From JABMQB01 sp963678235 (GTDB taxonomy: Bacteria; Bacteroidota; Bacteroidia; Bacteroidales; Prolixibacteraceae), in NCBI GenBank assembly GCA_963678235.1, contig OY782766.1, forward strand, positions 3,348,001 through 3,412,000: DNA of 64,000 nucleotides. The letters are read 5' to 3'. Below are positions 8,810 through 17,223 of the stretch, piece by piece. Under the pieces are notes generated by a model. It saw nothing but the letters and a program-made list of their open reading frames with translations. It ran no database searches and had not been told where the DNA came from. The stretch's first letter is position 1. The number at the start of each line of letters is the position of its first letter. The position numbers were made by a program, and so were the translations under genes.

Positions 8810-9829
8810 CTATGTCTCTTTTTTAGTCCGGATTACTTCGAAAATACGCGTAACTATAAGCGTAATGGTAAAAATGCCTGCAACCCAAAATACATAGGTT
8901 TGCAGGCTTTGGCTTTGGTATATTGCCGTAGCAATATTTCCTATTATTAACCATTGAACGACATAAAAAACAGTGATGTTTTTACCCAGCCAACGAAAGT
9001 AGCGAAGGACTTTTGAATTCGGGATTTTTTGTTGGATATAATTCCACAAAACAACCCATAAAAAAACCACGCCAATCGCCCAAAGGAAATACAAAAATAT
9101 ATGGTGGTAATATGCCGATAAATCAATGGTGGTTTGTATCCCAAACTTGCCAAATACTACAACCAGCAATGTAACTGCTGAAATCACAAGTGCAAAAAGT
9201 GATTTTCTTTTCTGCATAAAACTTTTAATTTGAACTTCTTCTTTTTGGAATAAAAATCCAATCATTGGATAAACGATCCAGGGAAAAATTGGGAAATACG
9301 ACCACGAATAATTCCCGGCAATAAACGGTAGTAGATAATTCCTATCGGTCACCATGAGTTGTTCATTCATATAAGAAGTTAAAATACTAACTGTCAAAAT
9401 CAATACAAATAACAGCAAGGTATGCCCTTTTGGTAGGGTTTTTATCAATGTTAGGATGAGAATACTGATTCCGGCAAGAAATAAAATATCGACACCCAGG
9501 ATATATTCCAAAGGTTGGATTTGCCACCCTGAATATTTTATTTTAAGCAACAAATGGAAATTCAGTCCAATATTCAGCAACAGACCAAGGATAAAAATAG
9601 CGATACCGCGCACCAGGTTTCGGGAAGTACTTTTATTGCTTCGGGCAACAAAGTAACCCATCACGATCATAAAAATGGGAACTGCTATCGGACCGCCCAA
9701 AACGAGTAAAATATCCCCGAGTAAACTTTCACGTCCCGGGTAATCAATAAAGGTCTCCAAAATGTGTATAGGTACAATTAAAAATACGGCAAATCCTTTT
9801 AACAAATCGGGCAAAGCAAATCGTTTCAT
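8810..9829 (-). CDS. Multi-pass membrane protein, acyltransferase/DUF1624-like
   Basis: From the MKRFALPDLLKGFAV start the protein is 339 aa with about 10 hydrophobic segments. The N-terminal DLLKGFAVFLIVPIHI with HILE following resembles membrane acyltransferases of the acyltransferase-3/OpgC/HGSNAT type, where a His in the first helix is catalytic. The longer frame reaching back to 9895 would be translated through a strong hairpin that terminates the upstream gene, so 9829 is the better start. These proteins usually move acetyl or other acyl groups onto envelope sugars. The substrate is not evident. Confidence 0.62.
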   Translation of the reverse strand: MKRFALPDLLKGFAVFLIVPIHILETFIDYPGRESLLGDILLVLGGPIAVPIFMIVMGYFVARSNKSTSRNLVRGIAIFILGLLLNIGLNFHLLLKIKYSGWQIQPLEYILGVDILFLAGISILILTLIKTLPKGHTLLLFVLILTVSILTSYMNEQLMVTDRNYLLPFIAGNYSWSYFPIFPWIVYPMIGFLFQKEEVQIKSFMQKRKSLFALVISAVTLLVVVFGKFGIQTTIDLSAYYHHIFLYFLWAIGVVFLWVVLWNYIQQKIPNSKVLRYFRWLGKNITVFYVVQWLIIGNIATAIYQSQSLQTYVFWVAGIFTITLIVTRIFEVIRTKKET

Positions 9830-9842
9830 AACTTTTTTATTG

Positions 9843-9881
9843 AAAAAGCCCTGAAGAAGATTTCTCCAGAGCTTTCTTTTT
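9843..9881 (-). terminator. Rho-independent terminator of the ECF stress operon
   Basis: AAAAAGCCCTG pairs with CAGAGCTTTCTTTTT around a loop of about 14 bases. On the minus strand the stem is followed by a T-run. It lies between the DUF2202 gene and the acyltransferase-like gene, closing the upstream unit and arguing against the longer start for the downstream gene. Confidence 0.7.
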
Positions 9882-9912
9882 AACCATAAAAACACCTTAT
9901 CGTTATCCCCAC

Positions 9913-10653
9913 TTAATTATTGATATATGGGCAAACCCATCCATCATCCTCAACATCGTCCTCATTTTCAGATGTGCTGCTGTTAATAATTTGAAAGTAC
10001 AGTTCTTCACTAATAACAGTTGGAGTATAAGTCTCTCCATATCTTTTTAACACATTTGTAAATGCCCTAAGATGAAATTGAGATGCCCTTAGCAGATTTC
10101 CATAGACACGTTTGACATCCTCATTTTGTGTTTCCTCCAAAAGGTTCATTAGGTCATTAATATCGTATTCTTCGATAAAAGCACCTACTTTTAAGGCATC
10201 CACAAGACTTGATGCCCCCTGGGTAGTTAGTTGTTCAAAAAGTTCAGCAAACAGAGGATTTGTGAAATTCCCGGTTCCTTCAACTGCAGGATCGTTTAAA
10301 TTGTACCCATTTATCAAATACAAGACAGCACTTGTATGGGCAGCTTCACTTTTCGAAATGTTCCGGAAAACAATTTGCCCATACTGTTCAAAAAATGTCG
10401 TATATACATCTCCTGCAAGTTTTTCCTCTTCGCGCATTTCCATTAAACCGGCAATTTCCTGCTCAGTTAAAGTCCCTGATAATGTGCAACTATCACCGGG
10501 AATTGGAGTACTATCATCTGTTTCAGACCCAGCACTTTTGGCTTCCAAATTCTCAATGCTCTCTTCGGCATTGTTAATGCTTTCTGAACAAGCTACAAAG
10601 AATGTAAGCAGACCTGCCAAAGCAACCATTGTTATTATTCTTAATCGTTTCAT
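9913..10653 (-). CDS. DUF2202 ferritin-like lipoprotein
   Basis: 246 aa. A signal peptide ends in a lipobox (FFVAC, Cys about residue 22) and is followed by an acidic linker. Residues about 62-215 match DUF2202, a four-helix ferritin-like fold: EEEKLAGDVY, SEAAHTSAVLYLI, EYDINDLMNLLEET and RASQFHLRAF supply the regularly spaced Glu and His residues expected of a diiron site. A metal- or oxidant-handling role is family-based inference. It is the last gene of a minus-strand unit with two Spy/CpxP-like proteins, an anti-sigma factor and an ECF sigma factor, consistent with envelope metal or redox stress control. Confidence 0.78.
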   Translation of the reverse strand: MKRLRIITMVALAGLLTFFVACSESINNAEESIENLEAKSAGSETDDSTPIPGDSCTLSGTLTEQEIAGLMEMREEEKLAGDVYTTFFEQYGQIVFRNISKSEAAHTSAVLYLINGYNLNDPAVEGTGNFTNPLFAELFEQLTTQGASSLVDALKVGAFIEEYDINDLMNLLEETQNEDVKRVYGNLLRASQFHLRAFTNVLKRYGETYTPTVISEELYFQIINSSTSENEDDVEDDGWVCPYINN

Positions 10654-10701
10654 GACTTATAATTTTAACTGTTTATTTGAATTTTAGCTATATTCTTATT
10701 A

Positions 10702-11265
10702 TCAATAATTTAAACATCTATTTCTACGTCCAAACCCATTTCCCCTTCCGCGTTGAAATGCATTGTTTCCCCGACAGTAATTGCCTCGTTGGGCATAATT
10801 TTGATTATTAAAATTGTTTCGTTGTTGTCCCCTGTTCATTTGGGCATTTCTGCCTTGTCCATAATTGTTCCATCCCCTGTTTTGGTATAAATGCAGGCCC
10901 CCATTTGCCTGAATAGCATCGTATTGTGCTTTTTGATCATCGGTCAAAAGGTCTTTCACTTCATTTTGATGTGCAAGCTTTTCTTTGTCCATTTCCTCGC
11001 CAATTTTGTTTTTTTCATCCACATTCCGGGTACTGCGTCTTTGAGCCCTTAGCTCAGCCATCTTGTCTAAATGTTCTTGCTGCAATTCAGTGATTGCTGT
11101 TTTCTGATCATCGCTTAAATCGGTAATTGTTTCAAGGCAAACCTGCCTGTTTTCCGTATTGATAACTCTGTTTCGATTTCCCCAACCTTGGGCAAATGTT
11201 GTGGAACTTGTTAACACCAGGGCAAAGAACACCCAGGCAAGCTTTTGTAACTTACTAGTTTTCAT
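10702..11265 (-). CDS. Spy/CpxP-like periplasmic protein
   Basis: 187 aa with a signal peptide ending STTFAQ. The helical core has the LTxxQ-type signature twice (LSDDQKTAITELQQEH and LTDDQKAQYDAI), typical of Spy/CpxP-type proteins that bind unfolded proteins or metals. The C-terminal 65 residues are rich in Asn, Gly, Arg and Gln (GRGNGFGRRNRCLNY) and probably disordered. It lies between another Spy/CnrX-like gene and the DUF2202 gene in the ECF unit. Confidence 0.75.
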   Translation of the reverse strand: MKTSKLQKLAWVFFALVLTSSTTFAQGWGNRNRVINTENRQVCLETITDLSDDQKTAITELQQEHLDKMAELRAQRRSTRNVDEKNKIGEEMDKEKLAHQNEVKDLLTDDQKAQYDAIQANGGLHLYQNRGWNNYGQGRNAQMNRGQQRNNFNNQNYAQRGNYCRGNNAFQRGRGNGFGRRNRCLNY

Positions 11266-11283
11266 GTTATTAAAATTTAATGT

Positions 11284-11808
11284 TTAATTATTCCAACGCC
11301 GCCCTCTTCCCATTCTTCGGGGTGGCTCTACGTTTTCATCTTTTTGTAAAATCGATATAAATATGTTATTTAATTTCTCAGCCTGTTCTGCAGTACAGGT
11401 ACTTTTCATTTGCAAATAATAATCTATTGTCCTGTTTTTCAATTGTGTATGTAACTCACCAATTGATTGGGTAATTTCGTTAAGTCTCCCTTCGTTCAAC
11501 GGGGATTTTCCCATCTCCTCTACCATTTGCCTTCGAAGCATTTCCAGTTCGTGTGTAATTTGATTTGCTTCCCTGTTATAAGCCCTGTTATAAATTCTAA
11601 ACGAATCCACCTGGTCAAAACTTAAGTCGAGCTGTTCCCTGAAAAAACGTGTTCTTTGTTCATTTGGCAATTCAACAACTACTGCTTCGGGCTCTTGTTT
11701 CAATTCTGCCCTTTTATGAAACCAAAAGGACAATATGGTCGAAACATTGGTTGCAAACAAAATTGCAATTATCCAGAGTACAATATGATATTTCTTTCTT
11801 GAGACCAT
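11284..11808 (-). CDS. Membrane-anchored Spy/CnrX-like metal-sensing protein
   Basis: 174 aa with one N-terminal membrane helix (about residues 7-27) and a long helical periplasmic region. The region carries FFREQLDLSFDQVDSFR and later CTAEQAEKLNNIF, the pattern of heavy-metal-resistance/CnrX-type sensors that work with ECF sigma and anti-sigma pairs. It starts one base after the anti-sigma gene, in the right place to modulate it. The tail MGRGRRWNN is basic. The metal is unknown. Confidence 0.7.
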   Translation of the reverse strand: MVSRKKYHIVLWIIAILFATNVSTILSFWFHKRAELKQEPEAVVVELPNEQRTRFFREQLDLSFDQVDSFRIYNRAYNREANQITHELEMLRRQMVEEMGKSPLNEGRLNEITQSIGELHTQLKNRTIDYYLQMKSTCTAEQAEKLNNIFISILQKDENVEPPRRMGRGRRWNN

Positions 11809-11809
11809 G

Positions 11810-12244
11810 TTATTCCATTAAAAATGATTCTAAACTCTCCATTCCCAATTCATTCAAATATGGCACCGGCTCCACCTGGCTTGAAGAATAAGAAGTATTG
11901 TAATCGGTAGTTGTCTGACCAATTTTTATTCCTGAGAAAATACCAACAGCCAACAAAATTGAGAAAAATACCGGACGAAGCACCACAAAAAACCTTTCCC
12001 ACATTGGTGAAACATTTACTTGCCCAAGATTCTCAATCCGTGCTTTAAGCCTGGTATAAAAGAATGGGTTGACCTCAATTTCCGGTAATTTTGAGATGAA
12101 CCCCAAGCTTAGTTTCAGATCTTCCGCAAAAGCCATACAATCAGGACATTGTTTTAAATGTGCTTCAATCTCCTTTTCTTTTACTGGAAGCAAATCCCCT
12201 TCCAGGTAAAAGATAATTTCTTTATGTGCTTTTTTACAGTTCAT
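11810..12244 (-). CDS. Anti-sigma factor with zinc-finger (zf-HC2) domain
   Basis: 144 aa. The N-terminal MNCKKAHKEIIFYLEGDL and HLKQCPDCMAFAEDL make the His-x3-Cys-x2-Cys site of zinc-containing anti-sigma domains. One transmembrane helix follows near residues 92-112, and a short extracytoplasmic tail ends the protein. Such proteins hold the ECF sigma at the membrane until a signal releases it. It directly follows the sigma gene (49-base gap) and precedes the CnrX-like gene. Confidence 0.8.
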   Translation of the reverse strand: MNCKKAHKEIIFYLEGDLLPVKEKEIEAHLKQCPDCMAFAEDLKLSLGFISKLPEIEVNPFFYTRLKARIENLGQVNVSPMWERFFVVLRPVFFSILLAVGIFSGIKIGQTTTDYNTSYSSSQVEPVPYLNELGMESLESFLME

Positions 12245-12293
12245 TTTTTTCGTCTTATATTGTTATGACACTAATTTTAATCCATACTTGCGC

Positions 12294-12890
12294 TCAAATA
12301 CACTTTTTTTTGTAGCAGCTATACAATTTCTTTTGCAGGTTCTTTTTTGCCCTATGTATCAACGACTCAACCGAGGACAATGAAATCTCCATAACTTCAG
12401 CAATCTGTTGGTACGAAAGGTCTTCAAATTTATTAAGCGTAAATGCAACCTTTTGATTTTCTGCCAACGAATCAATTGCTTCACGTAGCATTTTTGCGCG
12501 CTCATTATTTTCCAGTTCAAATTCCGGGGTGTCAACCTTTGTGTTGAAAAGCTTTGATTCGACCGAATGCTCGCTTTTATCGGAATCACCAAAAGATAGA
12601 AAGCCCTTGTGACGTTTATTGTCCCTGATAAAGTTAAGCGTTCTGTTGACCGAAATCCGGTATAACCACGTGGATAGTTTTGAATCGGCACGGAATTTAT
12701 GAACCGAACGATAAACTTCAATAAAAACTTCCTGGGCAATATCTTCGGCATCTTCCTGGTTATGAACCATTCGGTAACAAGTATTCACCACCATTTTTTT
12801 ATAGGTATCCACTATTTCCCGGAAGGCATGTTCATCGCCTTGTTGAAGTTTTAATATTAGCTCGCTTTCCTTCATTATATCCTTAACCAA
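12294..12890 (-). CDS. ECF RNA polymerase sigma factor
   Basis: 198 aa. Region 2 is clear (NQEDAEDIAQEVFIEVYR, STWLYRISVNRTLNFIRD), and so is region 4 (LPS-type helix-turn-helix LSYQQIAEVMEISLSSVESL, ending in a basic IHRAKKNLQKKL). It directs RNA polymerase to a small regulon and usually activates its own operon. A methionine five residues in (MKESELIL) could be the true start. It sits 6 bases after the DUF4405 gene and is followed by its presumed anti-sigma factor. Confidence 0.9.
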   Translation of the reverse strand: MVKDIMKESELILKLQQGDEHAFREIVDTYKKMVVNTCYRMVHNQEDAEDIAQEVFIEVYRSVHKFRADSKLSTWLYRISVNRTLNFIRDNKRHKGFLSFGDSDKSEHSVESKLFNTKVDTPEFELENNERAKMLREAIDSLAENQKVAFTLNKFEDLSYQQIAEVMEISLSSVESLIHRAKKNLQKKLYSCYKKKCI

Positions 12891-12896
12891 GGTACT

Positions 12897-13715
12897 CTAT
12901 TTCGAAAATAAATCAAAGATATCCCTTGGTGGCATGTTGTTATTATCTCCAATCACCCGCAATGTTTGTCCTAATTCGGCGTCAATCCCATTTGCCTTTA
13001 ATATTTCAAGCACTTCTTGCGGTGTTTTTCCCACTTCCGATGCAAAGTCATCTAATGTTTTCCTGCCGATTCCACTTCCCTGCCTTTCAGTGCCTGATTT
13101 TTTTGAGATTTCTTCATAAATTTCCTGTGGTGTGGTATTGTTAATTTCCGCTATCTCCTGAAGGGTTTGGTTAGTATTTTCAAACTTAATTTCGTGCCTT
13201 TCTAATTTTCGTGTTAATTCATCGGTCGAAGAAAGTTTCATTTGCCCGGCAAGCTCAACAAGTGTCAGCAATTCGGCGTGAGGAATTGGTGCTATCTCTT
13301 CTTCCTTCTCCCATGATTCTGTTAATGTTTCGCTTAAATCCATCACATAATTAAATGGTGGAACCGAAAAGATCGTACCCGCAAAAAACAGCAAAACCAA
13401 AATACTTGAGATATAGAATTCCCTTTTTTTACTTAAGCCTTTTTCTTTTTTTGTTTTTAGGTAGGATAAAAATGCCTTCCAGTTGATGGTGAATAAATGA
13501 AAAACAGATAAAATCACAAAACCAAATGAAAAAATGGTGTGAATTGCCTGCCATTCTTCTTTTAACAATCCCAAAATTTTCCAGTTCACCCAATGGGCAT
13601 ACCTTCCCGGAGGTGCAACATAAAGGATTATACCGGTTATAAAAATTAGAATAAATGAATATGTTAACCCAAAACTTATAAATGCCCGCCAACTAAATTT
13701 GTTTTTCATTGCCAT
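12897..13715 (-). CDS. DUF4405 membrane protein with three C-terminal helical repeats
   Basis: 272 aa. The first 125 residues hold four membrane helices, with His59 and His73 on the second membrane pair in a pattern seen in DUF4405/cytochrome-b-like proteins. After the membrane part come about three repeats of the form TLxEIAxxNxTxPQEI: TLQEIAEINNTTPQEIYEEI, TLDDFASEVGKTPQEVLEIL and TLRVIGDNNNMPPRDIFDLF. The repeats look like small helical adaptor modules. The gene heads the sigma/anti-sigma/Spy/DUF2202 unit with only 6 bases to the sigma gene. Heme binding is possible but is inference. Confidence 0.68.
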   Translation of the reverse strand: MAMKNKFSWRAFISFGLTYSFILIFITGIILYVAPPGRYAHWVNWKILGLLKEEWQAIHTIFSFGFVILSVFHLFTINWKAFLSYLKTKKEKGLSKKREFYISSILVLLFFAGTIFSVPPFNYVMDLSETLTESWEKEEEIAPIPHAELLTLVELAGQMKLSSTDELTRKLERHEIKFENTNQTLQEIAEINNTTPQEIYEEISKKSGTERQGSGIGRKTLDDFASEVGKTPQEVLEILKANGIDAELGQTLRVIGDNNNMPPRDIFDLFSK

Positions 13716-13855
13716 TTCTTTTAAATGTGAAAACTAATTCTTGTTGGTATGACACGGCTATTATAAAAAACTTGCGTTCAAAATAGAAAATATAATAAAA
13801 GAGTTGCTATGCCACAAGTTTAGTTCATGTTTGGAATACGTTCTAAAAAATAAAT
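13716..13855. promoter_or_regulatory. Probable promoter region of the ECF stress unit
   Basis: This 140-base AT-rich gap between the kinase/pyrophosphorylase gene and the DUF4405 gene is the only sizeable untranslated stretch upstream of the stress unit. Its promoter must therefore lie here. I could not identify a convincing -10/-35 pair. Confidence 0.35.
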
Positions 13856-14746
13856 CTAAATTACCGGATTAGTTGGTGAATCAGGATCAGTATAAGGTGA
13901 TTTTAATTTTCTTCCTCCAAACTCAAACCTTGACGACATATAACTTAGCACTTCATTCGCTGTACTTTCAATGGGCTTATTGGAAACATTTATCACCGTA
14001 AACCCACCCCTGTCGAAAGTAAACATCGCATTTCGGATTTCTTCACGAACTGCCCTTTCATCAACGTAAGTTTCATTTTGATGGTTCTTCCATGAAGAGA
14101 GCCGCTTTTTACGATGGGCAATGAGCTGCGATGCACCAATATGCAAGCCAAAAACCCGGTTCGGGTCAACCTCAAACAATTCATTTGGCGGCTGAATTCC
14201 GTGCACCAAAGGGATGTTTGCCACTTTCCAGCCATACATTGCCAAATAAACACTCAATGGCGTTTTTCCAGCCCTTGACACACCAGTTAACACAATCTCG
14301 GCATCATGAAGCCTTTGTGGGCTCATACCATCATCTTGCGAAAGCGTAAATTCAATGGACTCGATCCGGTCAAAATATTGATAATTAATTTCTCTGTATA
14401 AACCAGGTGTTTTTAACGGTTTAATATGAAGTAAATCTTCGAGGCATTCCGCTAAACCTCCCATAAAATCAACTACTTTAACCCCCATTTCTTTACATAG
14501 GTCGTTCATTTTCCGTCTTAAATCGGAATTGACCATTGTATGGGTGATCACCCCGCCGTTCGATTTGGCTTTCATAACAATATCAAAAACCTGATCTTCA
14601 GTTTCAACCTGTGGCACAATTTTAACAGGCATATTGTTTTCGGGATATTGTATCAATAAAGACTGGACCATATTGTTCCCTGCAATTCCCCTTCCTCCCG
14701 AAACGACATAAATTGGCGGAGGCACCTTATTATTCGATGTATTCAT
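13856..14746 (-). CDS. Kinase/pyrophosphorylase regulating PEP synthase or pyruvate phosphate dikinase
   Basis: 296 aa, typical for the DUF299/PPSR family. The N-terminal IYVVSGGRGIAGNNMV and the P-loop-like GVSRAGKTPLSVYLA (155-169) are the hallmarks. The enzyme phosphorylates a threonine near the catalytic His of PEP synthase or pyruvate phosphate dikinase using ADP, and removes it by phosphorolysis, thereby setting flux between pyruvate and PEP. The target gene is not in the window, so which enzyme it controls is open. The gene looks monocistronic. Confidence 0.88.
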   Translation of the reverse strand: MNTSNNKVPPPIYVVSGGRGIAGNNMVQSLLIQYPENNMPVKIVPQVETEDQVFDIVMKAKSNGGVITHTMVNSDLRRKMNDLCKEMGVKVVDFMGGLAECLEDLLHIKPLKTPGLYREINYQYFDRIESIEFTLSQDDGMSPQRLHDAEIVLTGVSRAGKTPLSVYLAMYGWKVANIPLVHGIQPPNELFEVDPNRVFGLHIGASQLIAHRKKRLSSWKNHQNETYVDERAVREEIRNAMFTFDRGGFTVINVSNKPIESTANEVLSYMSSRFEFGGRKLKSPYTDPDSPTNPVI

Positions 14747-14819
14747 TTAATTTATCTTTCCTCTATAACCAATAACAGCACAGGAAAGTTCTGCTGTCCG
14801 GGTCGAAAATTTTCTCGAT

Positions 14820-17213
14820 TTATTCTTCTGAAACCGCTTTTAAAATTGATTTATATTTCGCGCTGTTCTCAACCATTTCTTTGCTGAAATTATCTTTATG
14901 ATACTTGTTATGGATGTACAATTCGGTTTGATTACAATAATATTCGCTGGCTGGTATTCCTGAAGTTCCGGTTGGAATTACGGTTTTAGAATTATCCCAG
15001 TTTGAAGTATCGAAAATATGCCTGTGCGATGCGCCATGGTTTACATGGTACAAGTCGCTCCACGGATAAGAATAGGGGCAAATGGTATGAAAGCTCCCGG
15101 GCATTTCATAAGGGCCACGGTTTAATCCAAGCACTCTGTCAAGCATTTCAACCTTTCCCATCGGGTGCGCCAATGTGAAGGTGTGCATCTTGCCCCAGTT
15201 CCATTGAGATATATCTTCACCAAACTCTGCACTTAAATCTGCAATAGTTTCTTGCAACGCCCTTATTGCAATATCATCAAAGCTTTCGACCGCGTCAGTC
15301 GATGAATCATCAATCCAAACCGACCCTCGGTTTGAAAGAATATTTAACATCAGGTTTTCCATAAGTGACCTGTTTGCTTTTATTGATGAATAAAGATTTT
15401 TGCTTAGATCATCTTTAATCAGGTTTTCACCAAATTTTCGGTAAAGGTTTTCGAAAACGGACGTTTCAATACTTTCCTGTGTTAATATTCCATCCCATTC
15501 TTTCAAGCTATTGATAACCTCTGATTCTTTTTCACCCCAATCATTTTTTGTTTGAAATGATTCCAAGAAAACCGGGAGTATTTTTTCTACCAAATTGGAT
15601 TTAAAATCGCTGTGCATTTTCTCAAAATCCTCAACTCCCAATTTAGGCTTAGCATCTAACATCTGCCTAATCCGGTTAATTCTGTGGGTTTGGGCAAACC
15701 AATGACTGATATAATAAGGATAATCGTCGGGTACGGTTTTGTTATTTGCCGATGAAACATAGCCGCGTTCCGGATTAAACTCAAACGGAAGTTCTTCAAA
15801 CGGCACTAAGCCTGTCCAGTCGTATTCATCAGTTTGTCCGGGATACACCTGAATGCCATTTCCTTTTCTGATTGGCACGCCGGAACTGGTTTGTAAACCA
15901 ATATTCCCTTTCGTATCGGCATAAACAATATTCTGGCTTACGGCAATAAATGTTGAACAGGCATCCTTAAAATCTGCCCAGTTGCATGCATGGTTCAAAC
16001 GATAAACCGATCTAATTTCATTACTCATTTCATTACCAATCCAACGCATGCTAATTGCCTGATCAATCTTTTTAAATTTACTTACAATTGGGCCCCTATG
16101 ATTAAAGCGGTTTGTTCTTTCGACCGATGTTCCTCCTTTAATGTGTATTTTTTCTTTTCTCACATCCAGATCTTTCCATTCGCCGTTGAACAAATATTTG
16201 GTGGTATCATCACTCAATTCTTCCAAATAAAAGTCCAGATCATCCACCATAACATTGGTCATCCCCCAGGCAATTGAATCATTATGCCCTGCAATTACGA
16301 ACGGTTGTCCGGGCAATACTAAACCAGTAACATTCAATTTCCCATCGACCACCTGTTGCATTTGGTACCAAATACCCGGAGCATTTAGCCCCAGGTGCAT
16401 ATCGTTAGCAAGCAAGGGCATCCCGGTATTACTTTTTTTGCCCGATACTACCCAGTTATTTGATCCATGAAAAATTTCAATCCCCAGTTCCTGTAATTGC
16501 TTATTTGCTGATAAAAGAATATCTTTTGTGTCTATTTTTGGCTCATGGAAGTCCGGGAAAATAGCAGTTTCCATTTTTGCTAAATCGGGGATCAATTCAA
16601 CAAGTTTATCATTTCCAAGTTCTTCACTAACCTGGTGAAGCAAAACTTCAATGCCCCAAGCCATGGTTAGGTCCCAGGCCATATAACCAATTAGGTTAAT
16701 GGATTGAGCAGGCTCCCACTGTTCAGGTTTGTATCCAAGTATTTTAAATTCTGGAGGTAAAGGATGGGTATTGATATAATGATTTACCCCTGTGCAATAT
16801 GCTTCCAAAGCATCAATTACTTCAGGTGAACTTTGGGCAATTATTTTTTCTGACTTTTCAGGAATACGCAAAGCCCGCAGCAATTGATCTGCATTCACCA
16901 TGTCAGCGCCAAATATCTCAGATAACCTACCGGTTGTAACCCTCCTGAGCAAATCCATTTGCCAAAGCCTGTCCTGAGCCATGGTATAACCAACAGCAGT
17001 GTATAGATCTTTCTCGTTGGAGGCATAAATATGCGGAATCGCCAATGAATCGCGTATAACTTCAACCTGCCCGGTAAGACCTTCTATTTGAACCTCGGAA
17101 TTATAATCAGGCAAAGCTCCTTTTTTAATTGAATTCAGAAAAATAAAAGCTCCAATAATAGCAATAACAATTATAAGGAGAATGACCAATAATACTTTTT
17201 TCAGGATTTTCAT
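14820..17213 (-). CDS. Penicillin acylase family Ntn-hydrolase
   Basis: 797 aa with an N-terminal membrane helix or signal anchor (residues 5-27). The precursor layout is intact. An alpha region runs to about residue 250, then HGSNNWVVSG with Ser251 as the predicted autocatalytic N-terminal nucleophile of the beta chain, followed by NDMHLGL and the conserved GHNDSIAWGMTNV. Family members hydrolyse amide bonds in beta-lactams, acyl-homoserine lactones or other acylated amines, and the natural substrate cannot be predicted here. It lies 10 bases after the cyclase-like gene on the same strand and may be cotranscribed with it. Confidence 0.88.
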   Translation of the reverse strand: MKILKKVLLVILLIIVIAIIGAFIFLNSIKKGALPDYNSEVQIEGLTGQVEVIRDSLAIPHIYASNEKDLYTAVGYTMAQDRLWQMDLLRRVTTGRLSEIFGADMVNADQLLRALRIPEKSEKIIAQSSPEVIDALEAYCTGVNHYINTHPLPPEFKILGYKPEQWEPAQSINLIGYMAWDLTMAWGIEVLLHQVSEELGNDKLVELIPDLAKMETAIFPDFHEPKIDTKDILLSANKQLQELGIEIFHGSNNWVVSGKKSNTGMPLLANDMHLGLNAPGIWYQMQQVVDGKLNVTGLVLPGQPFVIAGHNDSIAWGMTNVMVDDLDFYLEELSDDTTKYLFNGEWKDLDVRKEKIHIKGGTSVERTNRFNHRGPIVSKFKKIDQAISMRWIGNEMSNEIRSVYRLNHACNWADFKDACSTFIAVSQNIVYADTKGNIGLQTSSGVPIRKGNGIQVYPGQTDEYDWTGLVPFEELPFEFNPERGYVSSANNKTVPDDYPYYISHWFAQTHRINRIRQMLDAKPKLGVEDFEKMHSDFKSNLVEKILPVFLESFQTKNDWGEKESEVINSLKEWDGILTQESIETSVFENLYRKFGENLIKDDLSKNLYSSIKANRSLMENLMLNILSNRGSVWIDDSSTDAVESFDDIAIRALQETIADLSAEFGEDISQWNWGKMHTFTLAHPMGKVEMLDRVLGLNRGPYEMPGSFHTICPYSYPWSDLYHVNHGASHRHIFDTSNWDNSKTVIPTGTSGIPASEYYCNQTELYIHNKYHKDNFSKEMVENSAKYKSILKAVSEE

Positions 17214-17223
17214 GATGCCAATT

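Noticed and set aside
9830..9895. Extended N-terminus of the acyltransferase-like protein
   Set aside because: The stretch coincides with a strong terminator hairpin for the upstream operon and adds no recognisable sequence.
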